Shown: one piece after another, positions 1 to 12,779 of the stretch
Numbering within the stretch: the first letter of the stretch is position 1
Layout: every line of letters begins with the position of its first letter
Assembly (NCBI GenBank): GCA_029204225.1
Contig: CM055113.1
Location: forward strand, 17,586,445-17,650,444
Direction of reading: 5' to 3'
Source: Diphasiastrum complanatum
Taxonomy: Eukaryota > Streptophyta > Lycopodiopsida > Lycopodiales > Lycopodiaceae
DNA length: 64,000 bases
Translations under genes and position numbers: made by a program
The notes under the pieces: model-generated
Told to the model about the DNA's origin: nothing
Seen by the model: the letters and a program-made list of their open reading frames with translations, nothing else
The model's database searches: none

Positions 1-1
1 G

Positions 2-3000
2 AGGAAAAATCTACTTTCTATTGGAGTCATTACTGATCAAAAGTTGAAAGTAGAATTTGTCCATGATCGTTGCTTTGTGAAGGATGTGAACCAAAAGTTC
101 AAAGTTATTACGGATGGAGTAAGAGAGCCCAATACAAAATTGTACAGGTTGAATGCTACAATCAAGGGGCAACATGAACTTGTATCGTCCATTCCATCGC
201 AAACTAAGTTGTGGCATAAGAGGCTTGGTCACTTGAACTTGGAAAGCCTCAGTTTGATGAGAAAATTAGAGATGGTAACATGATTGCCTACCATAGAAGA
301 TCACTTGAAATCGATGTGCGAATCTTGTGTATATGGGAAGCAGCATCAAGAGAAGTTCAATAAAGGGGGTGTTGCAAGAGCAAAGAACATCCTGGATTTA
401 ATCCACACAGATTTATGTGGGCCTATGAGGACCAGGTCCATAGGTGAAGCCTTCTATTTAATGACCTTTATTGATGATATGTCACGTAAGACGTGGATCT
501 ACTTTTTGAAGAAGAAATCTGATGCATTTGACAACTTCAAAAGCTTCAAAGCGTTGGTTGAAAATCAGACAGGTAGGAAGATCAAAGTCCTAAGATCAGA
601 TAGTGAAGGTGAGTACAAGTCTAATGACTTCAATGATCTTTGTGATCAATGTGGGATTAAAAGACAATTTACGCAAGCTCATACTCCTACTCTCAATGGT
701 GTAGCTGAGCACAAGAATTGGACGATTGTGGAAAGTGCCAAATCTATGCTAGCTGAGATGAAACTACCAAAAGATTTTTGGTCAGAAGCATGCAGCATGA
801 CAGTCTATCTTCAAAATAGAAGTCCTACCATTGCCATACCAAAGATAACACCTGAGGAAGCATTCACGAAGAAGAAGCCAAAGGTGAACCACTTGCGAAT
901 CTTTGGATGTAAGGCCTTTGTACACGTTCCTAAGGAAGAGAGACGTAAACTTGATGTAAAAGCTATCAAGTGTATATTCCTAGGATATGATGATCGTGTG
1001 AAGGGCTCTAGATGTTTTGATCCAGTGGAGAACAAAGTCCATATAAGCTGTGATGTTATCTTTGATGAATCCAAGATGCATGAAGACGAGGATGCTGAGA
1101 AGATAGAGACATCTAGTGGGAAAGATGGTATAGTGAGGATACCACTTGATGATGATCCATTCATTGACCTTCCAAATGATGAAAAAGAGGATACATCTCA
1201 AGATACTACTACTCAACCTCAAGAGATATGTTGGAGAGGTAGGGACAAACCTTTTGGTGCAAGAATGATTGAAGTTGCAGGTGACAAACGCAAGGAGAAG
1301 GATGTACCGTGGGATACATTTTCACCAGGAAGCCGATCACCTGACAGGAAGCTCCCAAAGTGTTTTGAGAGATTGTTGGAGAGCCGCGACATGGATGACT
1401 TTCTAGGATCATCTAGCCAGGGAGAGCTACGAAGATCAACAAGAGAGAAGACACAACCTGAAAGGTATGAAGCAAATTATGTTCTCTTATCTAGCATTAT
1501 TCAAAGCAAAGAACCTTCGACTTATGGTGAAGTGAAGGATGATGACATTTGTATCAAGGCCACGGGAGAGGAGATGGAGTCAATTGCTAAACATAGCACA
1601 TGGGACTTAGTAAAACCACCAGTTGGCAAGAAACCCATTGGTTGCAAATGGGTATATAGGACTAAGTACCATGCATATGGAAGTATAGCAAAGCACAAGG
1701 CAAGATTGGTGATCAAAGGTTATGCACAAAGTAAAGGCATCAACTATGAGGAGACCTTTGCGCCGGTTTGTAAGTGTAATACTCTACGTCTACTTGTTGC
1801 TTTAGCTTCACATTTTGGTTGGCCTTTGCATCAAATGGATGAGATATCTGCCTTTCTAAATGGTGAGTTAGAAGAAGAAGTGTTCATGGATCAACCTGAA
1901 GGCTTTGTAGTGAAGGGACAGGAAAATAAAGTATGTCACTTGAAGAAAGCACTTTATGGTCTTAAATAGGCACCACGTGTGTGGTATAGCAGCATTGATG
2001 CCTACTTTTGTTCAAAGGTGATGGTGAGAACACATTCTGATCCAAATCTATATGTCTTATGCTTTGATGATATGGTTGTTTTGATTGCTCTTTATGTTGA
2101 TGACCTGATTATTACGAAAAATAATCAAGAGATGATAGACATGATCAAGAAAGACCTCATGGAACAATTCAAGATGACAGATCTCAGCCTGATGCATTAT
2201 TGCCTTGGAGTAGAGGTGTGGCAAAAAGGACACGAAGTGGGTTTAACACAGGTGAAGTATGTCAAAGAGTTTTTGCACAGGTTTAAGTTGCAGGACTGCA
2301 AACCAATAAATACTCCTATTGAACCAGGTAAAAAGCTTTCTAAGCTTGATAAGTCACAATCATTTGATGCTATGCTGTATAGACAGTTAGTAGGGAGCTT
2401 GATTTACCTTACCATGACTAGACCAGATATATGCTATGTTGTTGGCATTGTAAGTCAGTTTATGGCAGCACCTATGGAAACGCATTGGAAGGCAGCTAAA
2501 CGCATTTTGCGTTATGTGAAAGGCACTTCAGATTATGGCTTGATTTACAGGAAGCATGATGGTTTACCTGAGTTGTGTGGCTATGTGGATGCGGATTTGG
2601 GAGATGACTATGATGATCGTAGATCCACCACAGGGTATGTATTCCATTTTTGTGGTAGTTGCTTTTCCTGGTCTAGTAAGAAACAAAGTACAATTGCTCT
2701 ATCCACCATAGAAGCAGAGTATAAGGCAATGTGTAGTGCAGCACAAGAAGCTATATGTTTGAGACAAATCTTGGAAGAAGTTGGCATGAAGCAGAAAAAA
2801 TCCCACGACATTACATAGCGACAGTCAGAGTGGCATTCAGCTAGCAAAGAATCCAGTGTTCCATGCAAGAACTAAACACATTGAGATTCAGTATCACTTT
2901 ATACGTGAGAGGCTGCTAAGTCATGAAATTCATGTTGCTCATTGTAGCACAGATGAACAACTAGCTGATATTTTCACTAAGCCACTTGTTCGAGAAAAAT

Positions 3001-3044
3001 TTGATAAGTTTAGATCAAAGCTTTCTGTACTTAAAGTTTGTTGA
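2..3044 (+). pseudogene. Ty1/Copia pol relic: integrase, reverse transcriptase, RNase H (5'-truncated)
   Basis: Polyprotein of a Copia retrotransposon, which would integrate, copy and degrade the element RNA in cytoplasmic particles. One frame runs from the window edge to 2818, broken only by stops ending at 283, 1969 and 2818; a small shift near 2815 moves the tail into the frame that stops at 3044. Domains in order: GAG-pre-integrase with the zinc site (WHKRLGHL near 210, CESC near 315), integrase core (HTDLCGP near 400, LRSDSEGEY near 590, GVAEHKN near 700), RT (KARLVIKGYAQ near 1700, YVDD near 2095) and RNase H (DADLGDD near 2590, EAEYKAM near 2715). Integrase before RT identifies Copia. 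The stop at 1967-1969 replaces the Gln of GLKQAP, a C-to-T change. Gag and the 5' LTR lie outside the window, and no clear 3' LTR follows before a minus-strand gag begins near 3100. Confidence 0.93.
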
Positions 3045-3099
3045 CTTTAAAGCTATGTATATGACTATATAAAAAGTAGACTCTGGTCAACTGCTTCAC

Positions 3100-3893
3100 T
3101 TTGCCCCTCTTAATATCCACCTTCTTTTTGCGACAATCTCTTGCCCAATGTCTAGGCTTTGGCAATAGAAATAGTTGTCTTTCTTCTTCTTGTCTTATGT
3201 GGATCCTTGATTATCATCCTCCACATTCGACTTCTTGGATTGCTTCTTGTATTAATGCTTCCCTTTGGCTAGCATTGCTTGATCTTTCGATGTGGGAAGT
3301 CGAGTTTTTACCACTTCACGCCTTTGTTCCTCCTGTAGGATGATGCCATGAAGATTTTCAAATGTTGGTAGTCTCTCCCTTGAAGCAATGCCACTTGCAA
3401 ACATTTGGAAATTTTTGGGTAGCCCATTTATAGCTGTGTGAACCAGCTCAACATCTCTTATTGGTTCACCAATAGCTGTTAACTGGTCTCGTAACTCCTT
3501 TATTCATGTTAAATAGGACCCTAAGCCCTCATTTTCCTCCATGCGAACACTTATGAGTTTGGTCCTCAAAAACATCACTCGAGAGGGGTTCACTGTTTGA
3601 AACTGCGTTTTGAGTGCATCCCAAGCGCTTCTTGCTGATACAGCTTCACTGATGTGGGCAATAACATGATCCTTCACTGACAAGTTTATCAAGGATAAGG
3701 CCTTCTGTGCCCTTTTGTCAAATGCATGAATATCGGCTGGAGTTGTAGCTGGTCGGTGTTCCACCCCAGTGACAATGTCCCACAGCTCCTTTTCCATGAA
3801 AATACTTTTCATTTTGAATTTCCAAATGCTGTAATTGGATACCCCGTCCAATCTACTAGCTTCTCCAAGCACGAATTCTCCCAATCCTGCCAT
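3100..3893 (-). pseudogene. Copia gag relic with degraded zinc knuckle
   Basis: Capsid protein of a different Copia family. Translation from the ATG at 3893 gives an N-terminal gag domain with the family signature SNYSIWKFKMKSIF, then a helical UBN2-type gag region (WDALKTQF, LVHTAINGLPKNF). The frame holds stops near 3503, 3265 and 3215. Near 3125-3170 a CCHC knuckle can be read only by changing frame: FYCQS in one frame, then HWARDCRKK in another. There is no protease or pol: the sequence ends at 3100 beside the end of the plus-strand Copia. A TATA-like box lies about 50 bp upstream of the ATG, and no tRNA-Met primer site was found between them. It may be a truncated element or a fossil gag gene copy; I favour a truncated element. 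Confidence 0.85.
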
Positions 3894-3940
3894 TTCGCCA
3901 AAAATTGCTCCTATGGCACCTTAATGAGGCCCAATGGCAA

Positions 3941-3950
3941 GCTTATATAG
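3941..3950 (-). promoter_or_regulatory. TATA-like box upstream of the gag relic
   Basis: On the minus strand CTATATAAGC sits about 50 bp before the gag ATG at 3893. In the other elements here the TATA box lies inside an LTR, several hundred bases upstream of gag, so this spacing is unusual. Confidence 0.4.
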
Positions 3951-5105
3951 CAATTTAGACTTCTAAAAGTTAACCTTAAGGTCTGACCAAAAGAGTTTCA
4001 GGACCTCCCGCCGCTTTTTTGCCAAATCGGAAGCCAAATTGGTGTCGTCCTCCGAAATGCCCTTCGTCACCAACTCCCAACTACTTGCCCACTGGAATGG
4101 TGAAAAGACTTTTGGCACACTTCGAACACTTTCTCCGTGGCAATTCCTCTGTTTTCAGGTACCGTATTTGTAGGGTACAGGCCTTTTCTGCCCTTAATTT
4201 GGAGGATTTTGGCTTTTGGACGGCCTTAGACGGAGAAATGAGCTAAAAGATATGTGTCATTATAGAAAATGCACTGTCTCTTCACAATGAAACAACTTCA
4301 AACTTCATGAATTTGGGGACCCAACTCCAATTTCACATTGAAGATTTTTAAAGAAGTTGAAGTGTGAATGACCCTTCAATTTCTTAAGGCCTTCTTCAGG
4401 GCACCTTTCAAGTCAATCTTCACCGTTAGACAAGATCCAACGGCCCATGCTGCTCCTTGAGAGGTCAATCTCAGCCGCCTATCTTCTAAAGCTTTGATCC
4501 GATGGTCTGCAAGCGATGTGGGCACTGATCCACGCTCCCCTGGGCGCTAGACCCTTCCATAAACAAAATGTTTCTCTCCTCTGGGCGTGCGTGACCTGTC
4601 CGTCGCGACCCTCTCCATCTCTCTCCTTTGGTTTTCAGACTATGGTGAACAATCAAAAGAGCCTAGCTGTAAATCGAGCCTGCATCTACACTCTTTCGCG
4701 GCTAGTCACAGCACTTTGACAGCGGATTCGGACTTCTGAATCGCCCACCTGCACCCTTTTTCAGTTTCAAAAATATGCTTCTACAGGGAAAGATCCAAGC
4801 ATGTGTAGCTTGAAACCCTTGGCTACCTGCACTTGCCTGATCTTCACAACTTAAAATAACCTTCTAGCATCTTCTTGAAAACTCTAGGGCGCTCACTGTC
4901 AATAGTTTACAGCTCCAAAATTGGTTTTCTACTATGAGAAATCAACAACTTTCTCTCTTAACACCCTAGTTGAGGAAACTTCCATAGTTGAGAAGATGGA
5001 CAATTGCACTCTGAGTGCTTCATGGCTGACCAAATAGCATGCTCTGAGGTCACCCTATTACTTGCTACCCATTGCTTCAAACCGCTCTACAAAGGATTGC
5101 TTGCT
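3951..5105. other. Unassigned, relatively GC-rich stretch; no gene recognised
   Basis: Only short open frames without family resemblance occur. The composition (clusters of CCGCC, GGGCG and CGTGCGTG) differs from the AT-rich surroundings. GATCCAACGG near 4435 resembles motifs common in plant LTR U3 regions, so part of this may be the LTR or promoter of the minus-strand gag, but no paired copy exists here to define it. Confidence 0.4.
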
Positions 5106-5712
5106 TTGCTAAATTCACACGTGTGGGATGCCCTACACATGTATTTTTGATCTCCTAAGCACAATAACACCATAAAGATCAGACTAGCATTGGTTGTCAA
5201 TAGGAAAGTTGATCATACAAGCAATATTATTGTGTTACAAGCAAAATCTGTCAACAAAACATAAGACATCATAAATGCCTCTACTCGGCTAGAGAGAGAA
5301 AATAGAAGGTACAAAACTCGTGGAGAGAGAGAGAGCACAAAGAGCTTGTCTCCAAATTTGCATTACACACAAATTTCATCATTTCTCAGTGAGAGTACAT
5401 CACATATATATAGATCCATGGACTCTTCTCCTACTTTGAGTTGAATTGGAGTTGTGGATCCACCTCTCAAGCTATCTAGACTTATCAAGCCACCTCACTA
5501 TGTCTAATTGTGCCACATAGTCTTTTCATGCATTAAATGTGGCATGTAAAGTACAAATGGCAATTCCTATGGTAGCTCGAGTTTCTACTTCTACCTACCT
5601 TGAATATTTTATTCTAAGATGGGTCTTTACTAAGACAAAAGAGCTCAATTCATCTTTGGCATTTTTAGGACCCATACTCACAACATTAGATAGATTTTGC
5701 AATATTTTGACA
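5106..5712 (-). repeat. Probable 3' LTR (partial) of the Copia at 5731-9592
   Basis: After the pol stop, the minus strand shows a purine tract (TTAGGAGTAG) and then TGTCAAAATATTG, the expected polypurine tract and LTR start, with the boundary at 5712. Reading leftward there is a TATA box near 5404-5412, a CT-rich leader, and the palindrome CACACGTGTG at 5116-5125. The far end is not defined because no second copy of this LTR was found; the left coordinate is a guess. Confidence 0.6.
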
Positions 5713-5730
5713 CTACTCCTAATAATGTAT

Positions 5731-8635
5731 CTAATGTGGATCAAGCATTGATCTTGAGATAAGACCAAGATTAGACCTATGCTTTGAGAAGGCACTTTTG
5801 CAAAGTGGCTTTGTGAGAAGATCAACAATACACAAAGATGTGTCGACATGTTCTAAGTTGATTTCACCTCCAATGAGCTTTTCCCTTACAAAATGCTGTG
5901 CTACTTCTATATGCTTGCTTCTTGCATGAAAAATAGGATTGTTTGCAAGATCTTGTGCCGATATGTTGTCACATTTGATCAAGGGAAGATCATCCTCTTT
6001 GATGCAATTTAGCTCCATGATTAACCTCTTGATCCAAAGCATCTCTTTAGTTGTTGTAGTGAGTGCTTTGTACTCGGCCTCACAAGATGATAGAGATATG
6101 GTATCTTGCTTCTTTGAAAGCCAAGACACAAGATTGCCTCCAAGAAAGATAGTATATGCATTAATGGACTTTCGATCCATTTTATCACTTGTAGAATAGG
6201 AATCTGAATAGCCAACAATGGTTAGATCTTCATTCTTGTACAATAAACCATAATCTTGAGTAGAAGATACATATCTTAGAACTCTCTTGGCCATCTTCCA
6301 GTGTTGGATCTTGGGATCTTGCATAAATTGACTCAATTTGTGCACACAATAGCTCAAATCGGGTCTAGTGATAGTAAGCCAAATTAAAGAGCCTATAAGA
6401 CTCCTATAAAGTGTGATGTCCTCGAAGGATCTTTCATCACCTTTAATAGGATCTTTTACATGTTGCTCCATGGGAGTATCTATGCCTTTACAATTTTGCA
6501 TATTAAATTTTCTCAACATAGAAAAGACATGTCTAGATTGACAAATAAAAGCATACTCTTCATGAAAATCAATCTCAAGGCCCAAAATGTAATGGATCTC
6601 TCCTAGATCTTGCATTTGAAATTCTTTTCCTAGTGCATCTTTGGTTTCTTGAACTAGCATCAAACAACTTCCATTAAGAATAATGTCATCTACATAGATG
6701 AGGAGAATGACAATATTACTACCATCAAATTTTAAGTACATAGAAGGATCATAGTCACTAAGCACAAATCCTAATGAAAGTAGAAAGTTGTTGAGTCTTG
6801 AATACCATGATCTAGGTGCTTGCTTTAAGCCATAAGACTTCTAAATAGCAAACACACCTTAGATTTATCCTTGATAAATCCTTGAGGTTGTTCCATGTAT
6901 ATCTCCTCCTCAAGATAGCCATTCAAAAAAGCTTTGGAGACATCAAGTTGAAACAGTTTTCACTTAAAAAATAAGGCAAGAGAGATTATGATTTTTATTG
7001 TCACCATCTTTGCTACAGGAGCAAAGGTTTCTTCATAGTCAAGGCCATATATCTGTGCAAAGCCTTTAGCACACAATCTTGCCTTGTACTTGTTGATGGA
7101 GCCATCATGATTGTACTTGATCTTGAACACCCACTTGCATCCAATGATATGCATGTAAGGTGGTGGATCCACTAGCTCCCATGTGTGGTTGGTGATCAAG
7201 GCATCATATTCAATCTTCATGGCCTCATACCACTCCTTGGTATTGAGGGCTTCTTGAACATCTTTGGGCTCCTCATGAGAAACAAAATAAGCATAAGTGG
7301 AATCAAGATCCACTTGTTTTCCTTTGTCATCATAAGTGAGCCTCTTGGGCTCGAATCTCTCCCTCATGGATCTTCTAGGAGTGAAAATCCGAGGACTTCC
7401 ATCTTCAAATCTTGACTCCTCCATATGTTGATTGTCTTCAATAACAACAGGTGATAGATTTTGAGGTTGCTTGATCTCGGCCCCTCCAAGATTGGACTTT
7501 TCTTCTTCATGGAAAACTACATCTCTACTATCAATTACTTTAGAGGTAGAGAGCATGTAGGTTCGATAGGATTTCTTGTTGGATGAATATCCAACCATTA
7601 CTCCTTTGCTTGCATAAGGATCATCCCTCTTTCTTGTTTCCAAGGGAATATGGACAAAGCATATGCATCCAAATACTCTAAGGTGATCATCCTTAGGTTT
7701 CTTCAAATAGAGTGCTTCATATGGTGACTTTCCTCCAAGTGCACATGAGGGGGTCTATTGCAAAGATAGTTTGAACAATTGATAGCCTCACCCCAAAAGT
7801 CTTTTGGCAAAGATGCCTCAATTCTGATGGTTTTGGCACATTCACATAGTGTTCTATTCTTTCTTTCAGCCACCCCATTTTGAGATGGTGTATATGCACA
7901 AGAAAACTCCCTTTTAATGCCTTCAAGCTCACAATAATCATGAAATTTATTGGAAGTGTACTCACCACCTCCATCACTTCTAAGAATTTTGATTTTGTAA
8001 GAAAATTGCTTTTCAACTAGAGCTTTGAACTTTAGGAAATAGTCAAACACCATAGATTTTGAGGCTAGAAGATATACCCAAGTAAATCTAGTGAAATCAT
8101 CAATGAAAATTACAAAGCAAGTAGCACCACCCTTTCTCTTTGAAGATGAGAAGTGCACATCCGAGTATATGAGCTCCAATGAATGTGTAGTCTTGATAGA
8201 TGACTTTGAAAAAGGCTTCTTATGAGACTTAGATATGGCACAAGCCTCACATGGCTTGAAATTCTTGGAGATAAGATTAGGCAAACCAATAGCTTTGGCT
8301 TTTTTGACCATGGACACCATAGAATTATAGTTAGGATGACCCAACCTTCTATGCCATAGTTCCTCCAAAGACATATGAGTAGCAAAAGCACTATCACAAG
8401 AGTTAGCATACTCTTTGGGATCAAGCTAATAGATTCCACCATATCTAGACCCAAATGCAAGGATTTCATCATGCTTCTTGATTGTACATGTACCAACATT
8501 GAAATTTACATCTAGTCCACTATCAAACAATTGCCCAACACTAATAAGATTTTTTGTTAGCTTGGGAACAAAAAGTACATTAGACAGAGAAAGAACTTTT
8601 GATGAAGGAGCTACACATATGTGAGGAAGCTCCAC
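5731..8635 (-). pseudogene. Copia pol: GAG-pre-integrase, integrase, RT, RNase H
   Basis: Minus-strand Copia polyprotein in overlapping frame segments (8635-8426, 8374-7703, 7706-6960, 6765-5731), so at least three frame breaks. Visible features: zinc site WHRRLGHPN with CEACAISK; integrase core residues in ELIYSDVHF, LRSDGGGEY and GVAERKN; RT with KARLCAKGFAQ and the catalytic YVDD in LLIYVDDII; RNase H with SDSYSTSDK and CEAEYKAL, ending in the usual Copia tail (SKHIEVAQHFVRE, LLTKPL). A stop and a frame change between RT segments fall near 6840-6960. The same family recurs at 51777-54342, sharing nearly the same integrase C-terminus (VFGC.CFV..PLETRKRDDP). No longer able to move by itself. 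Confidence 0.92.
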
Positions 8636-8639
8636 TGTC

Positions 8640-9592
8640 TATATATCATGAACCATCCTTCTTGAAAGGTGATGAAGAAAAACTTGAGACCATAAGAGAT
8701 CCCTCTTCATCACTTGCATGAGCATCTTCCTTCTCTTCATTAGAAATGTTGGCTTGCTTGAATTGACTCTTCTTCTTGAAGTAATTGATGGCATAATGCC
8801 CCTTCTTGCCACAAAAGAAACACTTGATGTTTTTCTTCTTCTTCTTTGATGTGGAAGCTTGAGAGGACTCATCCTCATCTCCTTTCTCCTTGGAAATAAG
8901 ATTGTTCTTGCTTGAAGAGAATTGGTGTTGATTCTTACTTCTTGTCTTGTGCTTGTCTTTGGTAAAGAGAGCTTTACCATCAATGTTGAGAGACAGTCTC
9001 TCCATTTTCAAGAGTTTATACTCTTGTCTTGATTCTTCAAAAATGAGCACACTTTGGAGTGCTTCCAAACTTGGTAGCTCCTCCTTAATGGCATAAGTCT
9101 AAACAAGGTTGTCATATTCCTCCTTTAACCCATTAAGTATGACTTGAACAAGTTCATTTTGGTTGATGGAGTCTCCTATGCATGACAATTCTCTATGGAG
9201 GTCTTTAACTCTCATTACATAAGTTGAAGCACATTCATCACTTCTCTGTACACTTTGAAAAATTTGGTTTCTTACTGTTAGAAGTCTAGACGTATTTTTT
9301 GCCTCATAGATAGACTTGAGAGTATCCCAAGCATCTTTGGCATTAGTACAAGCACTAATTTCTCTTAAGATGTCATTTGAGACATTCATCTTAATATAAT
9401 GTAGAGCCATCCTGGCTCTCTTTTTGTACTTTGGAATTTCTTGAGGAATTTGTGGTTTTTCTTCAATGCCAAGTACAATATCCATCACATCTTGTAGTAT
9501 TAAGACAGATTCCATTCTAACCTTCCAAATTGAGTAATTGGAAGTTGACAATCTTTCACTGCTTCTAATAGAAAGACACCCATTGAAGTCAT
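8640..9592 (-). pseudogene. Copia gag of the same element; knuckle damaged, protease motif missing
   Basis: Gag for the pol at 5731-8635. The likely start is the ATG at 9592, with a second ATG at 9583. A one-base deletion near 9552 throws the first dozen codons out of the frame that carries STSNYSIWKVRMES. The helical gag domain follows (LRVKDLHREL-like segment, LVQVILNGL). The zinc knuckle near 8815 reads CFFCGKKGHYAINY, so the last cysteine of CCHC has become tyrosine. An aspartic protease motif (DSGA in relatives) would be expected between the end at 8646 and the GAG-pre-integrase at 8635 but is absent, which suggests a small deletion. A frame break near 9100 separates the two gag halves. 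Confidence 0.88.
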
Positions 9593-9870
9593 AAAGAATG
9601 ATGGAAATAAAAAAAGATGGATGAAAGAATTGCTTTTCTTCTCACTATAGGAACCAATCAAGGGTACAGAACCAAATCCTATATAAGACTTAGCAAAAAC
9701 TGTGAGATAGATCTCACTAGCTTGACAATCTCTCTAAAACAAGATTTGAATCATCAAAAAAGATGAAATATGGCAAAAGTTATGATTCTCTGAATTTCAC
9801 ACGTGTGAAATATTCCAAAACTATCAAATTGACTCAAATACAATCTATTTATATGAACAAGTTGTTATAT
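9593..9870 (-). other. Leader upstream of the Copia gag, cut at 9870
   Basis: No gene. It holds the palindrome TTTCACACGTGTGAAA (core 9798-9807), also seen in LTRs and leaders elsewhere in the window. No tRNA-Met primer site is present, so the 5' LTR is missing; a plus-strand Copia fragment starts at 9871. Confidence 0.5.
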
Positions 9871-11425
9871 TAAGACTCTCAGATCAAATGGTGGCGATGA
9901 GTATTTTTCAACAGAGTTTATAAATTTTTGCAAGGATCAGGGGATCAAGAAACAAACTACTATACCCTATTCATCACAACCAAATGGAGTTGCAGAACGG
10001 AAAAATAGATCCATTGTGGAGATGGCTAGGACAATGCTTAAGGGCAAGTGTTTTCCAAATACTTTTTGGGCAGAAGCATGCAACACAGCTACTCATATCT
10101 TGAATCAGTGTCCTACAAAGTCTGTGGAGGGTTAAGACACCGTACGAAGCTTCTACTGGAAAGAAATCTAATGTTTCTCATTTACGAGTATTTGGTTGTG
10201 ATGCTTACACTCATGTGCCTGATAAAAAATGAAAGAAGCTAGATCAAAAGCTGTTAAGTGTATTTTCCTTGGATATGATGAAAGAGCCAAGGCATACAAG
10301 ATGTATGACACAGATGCACAAAAGATTGTGATTTCCAGAGATGCTACTTTTGATGAGATGGGTCAAAATGACCAAATAAAATTGACAATTGATTCCTTTG
10401 ATGATAAAGCCAAAGTACAGGTGAAGAAAGAAGTTGGTGTCGATATGGAAGAGCCAATGGAAAAAAACAGGGCTAATAATGAGACTCCTAGGAGAGTGCC
10501 TAAGTGGTACTTGTCAGTGACAGGTGATGCTAATAAGGGAGATACTCCCGAATCAAGTGAGCAGGGAGAGCTTAGGAGATCAAGCAAAAATTGAAAACAT
10601 CCAGCTGGACTAGAGATGAATCTAGCCCTAATGAGATCCATGTTAACGGCTCAAGACCTAAAACTTTTGACGAACCAAAAGAACACAAGGAGTGGCGTGC
10701 AGCTATGGCAACAAAAATGGAGGCTATATTGAAGAACAAAATGTGGGACTTGGTTGAGCTACCTGATGGTAAGACGCCTATCACATGTAAGTGGATCTAC
10801 AAGACGAAGTATGGAGTGGATGGGTAAGTCAACAAGTACAAGGCACGACTAGTTGTAAGAGGTTTTGAGTAGTAGAAAGGTATAGACTTTGAGGAGACCT
10901 TCGCACCTATAGCCAGAATGGTAACTATTTGTTCTATCATTGCAATTTCTGCTTTCTATGGTTGGAAAATCCAACAAACGGACGTCAAATCTGCTTTTCT
11001 CAATGGAGTATTGGATGAAGAGGTATATTTAGAGCAACCTCAAGGATTTGTTGAGCCAGGGAGAGATCATTTGTTTGTAAACTCAACAAAGCCATATATG
11101 GACTGAAGCAAGCACCACGAGCATGGTACTTTTGCATTGATGAACACTTCAAGCGAAGGGGAATGGTAAAGAGTGATGTTGATCCTAATCTTTACATTCT
11201 TAGGCAAAACTCAGACATAGTGTTCATTGCTCTCTATGTCGATGATTTGATTATTACAGGAAGTAATATGGGCTTAATTGATGAACTCAAATCATACCTT
11301 TCCAATACCTTTGACATGAGCGATTTAGGGCTGATGCATTATTGTCTTGGTATTGAAGTTTGGCAAAAGAAAGACAATGTTATTCTTACGCAAAGCAAGT
11401 ATGCACAGGATCTTGTATTAAAACC
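9871..11425 (+). pseudogene. Copia integrase-RT fragment, truncated at both ends
   Basis: Starts inside the integrase core (the LRSDNGG-type segment near 9880), continues with GVAERKNRS near 9995 (the catalytic Glu), the integrase C-terminus (VFGCDAYTHVPD, KCIFLGYDERAKAYK), an acidic linker, then RT (KWIYKTKYGVDG, FAPIARM, SAFLNG) to YVDDLIITGSN near 11240, and stops after ILTQSKYAQ near 11410. Frame breaks occur near 10130, 10225, 10595, 10828 (TAA), 10870 (two TAGs) and 11080. It resembles the pol at 2-3044 more than the others (IALYVDDLIIT, LMHYCLG.EVWQK), so probably the same broad lineage. Confidence 0.9.
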
Positions 11426-12779
11426 TACTACGTCTAATTTGGTAGTATTGCTAGCTATAGCAACCATGTGACACCTCCTCTAATTGAGTATTTTTTTTAC
11501 AAAGTATGGAGAGGTGACTTTTGAAATGCCAAACTAGTCAATCTTGATTTTGTTGAACTTGCAAATCTAGATTGATTTTTATATCACATTTGAAAAGCCA
11601 TAGATCCAAAAGTTTTTTTCTCATAACTTATAAAAGATGACTAGTGAAGAGATTGATGATTTGAAATTTTGTTTATCAAGGTGCTCAAATTTGCAAGAAT
11701 TGGCAAAATGGAACACAACAATGTCCTTGCTTGACCACTTCGATGGTTCCTTTCAAATTGGATTCTTCATTCAACACATGTTGCTTATTTTGGTTGCAAA
11801 GAATATGTGGCCCGTATTTAACGGGTTGACATTATCTAGTTGAAAGTGGATGATTAAATATTCATCAACTTTTTTCTAGAAATACCACACTTCATCCATT
11901 AGGATGTTGTCCAAAGTAAACTTCATTTATAATGAGTGATTGTAAATATCATTGCAAGCTTTGAAAAGGGACACCCATCTATTCTAATATAGTCTCTACC
12001 TCTCTATATTTTGTGTAGGCTAGGTATGATGGTGTTTTTCCAAGATGCACTAAAGAGTGATTCCTAGATGAGCTGGACGCTATTGGTGCTTTGTTTCATC
12101 TAATTACAACTATTTCTCAAAAGTAGAAAATTAAATCTACATCATATAATTTCCTCACTAGGAGATGATGGCACTTCACTTATTCTAAAAGGCTCAAAGT
12201 TACAGATCTTCTTTTGGCAAGGAGAATGATGTTAGCAAAATTTAGTCCTTTGTTTGCAACAATTGAAATTTGATTCCACCTAGGAATCCCACCATTGCTA
12301 CAACAAATGCCCAATAGAATGCTAGAGCTTCTCAACATCCCATTTGTTCTGCACCACAATGGAATCTACAAGTCATAGGAATATGTTTTAGGGATAGAGT
12401 AAATGAGGACCCAAATGTTGAGTAGACTAAAAACCAACACATATTTGTTTGTTGTTGTGCTTGATTGATTGTCTTTCAGCATTCCTACTCTTAAGATGAA
12501 GAATGAGGCCCTTTACATTTTTGATGGGCATGCTTGGATGCCCTTACTCTTGATCAAATTCTCTTAGGCATTAATAGTCCTTTTTTCCATTTTGCTAATG
12601 TAGTCAAGTACCAAATTATTCTCATATTTTAAAGCATTTGTTCTACAAAATAGTATTTACTCAAAAGCCTTCCAATAACGTACTTTTTGTAGCACAAATT
12701 GCATGGTTTGTTTCTCCCAAAACATTCATTTCAAAATGTCCTATCATCCTTTTTATTTGACATAAATAGAATGTGTCAA
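11426..12779. other. No recognised gene
   Basis: AT-rich sequence. Only short unsupported open frames (for example 11637-11843) occur. No LTR end, primer site or protein family was recognised. Confidence 0.5.

Noticed and set aside
811-1716. Minus-strand ORFs opposite the first Copia pol
   Set aside because: Shadows of the plus-strand integrase and RT frame.
4019-4719. Two short plus-strand ORFs (75 and 67 codons)
   Set aside because: No family resemblance, no promoter context; expected by chance in a GC-richer stretch.
11637-11843. Plus-strand ORF of 68 codons
   Set aside because: No homology, no start context; lies in an AT-rich stretch with nothing else coding.
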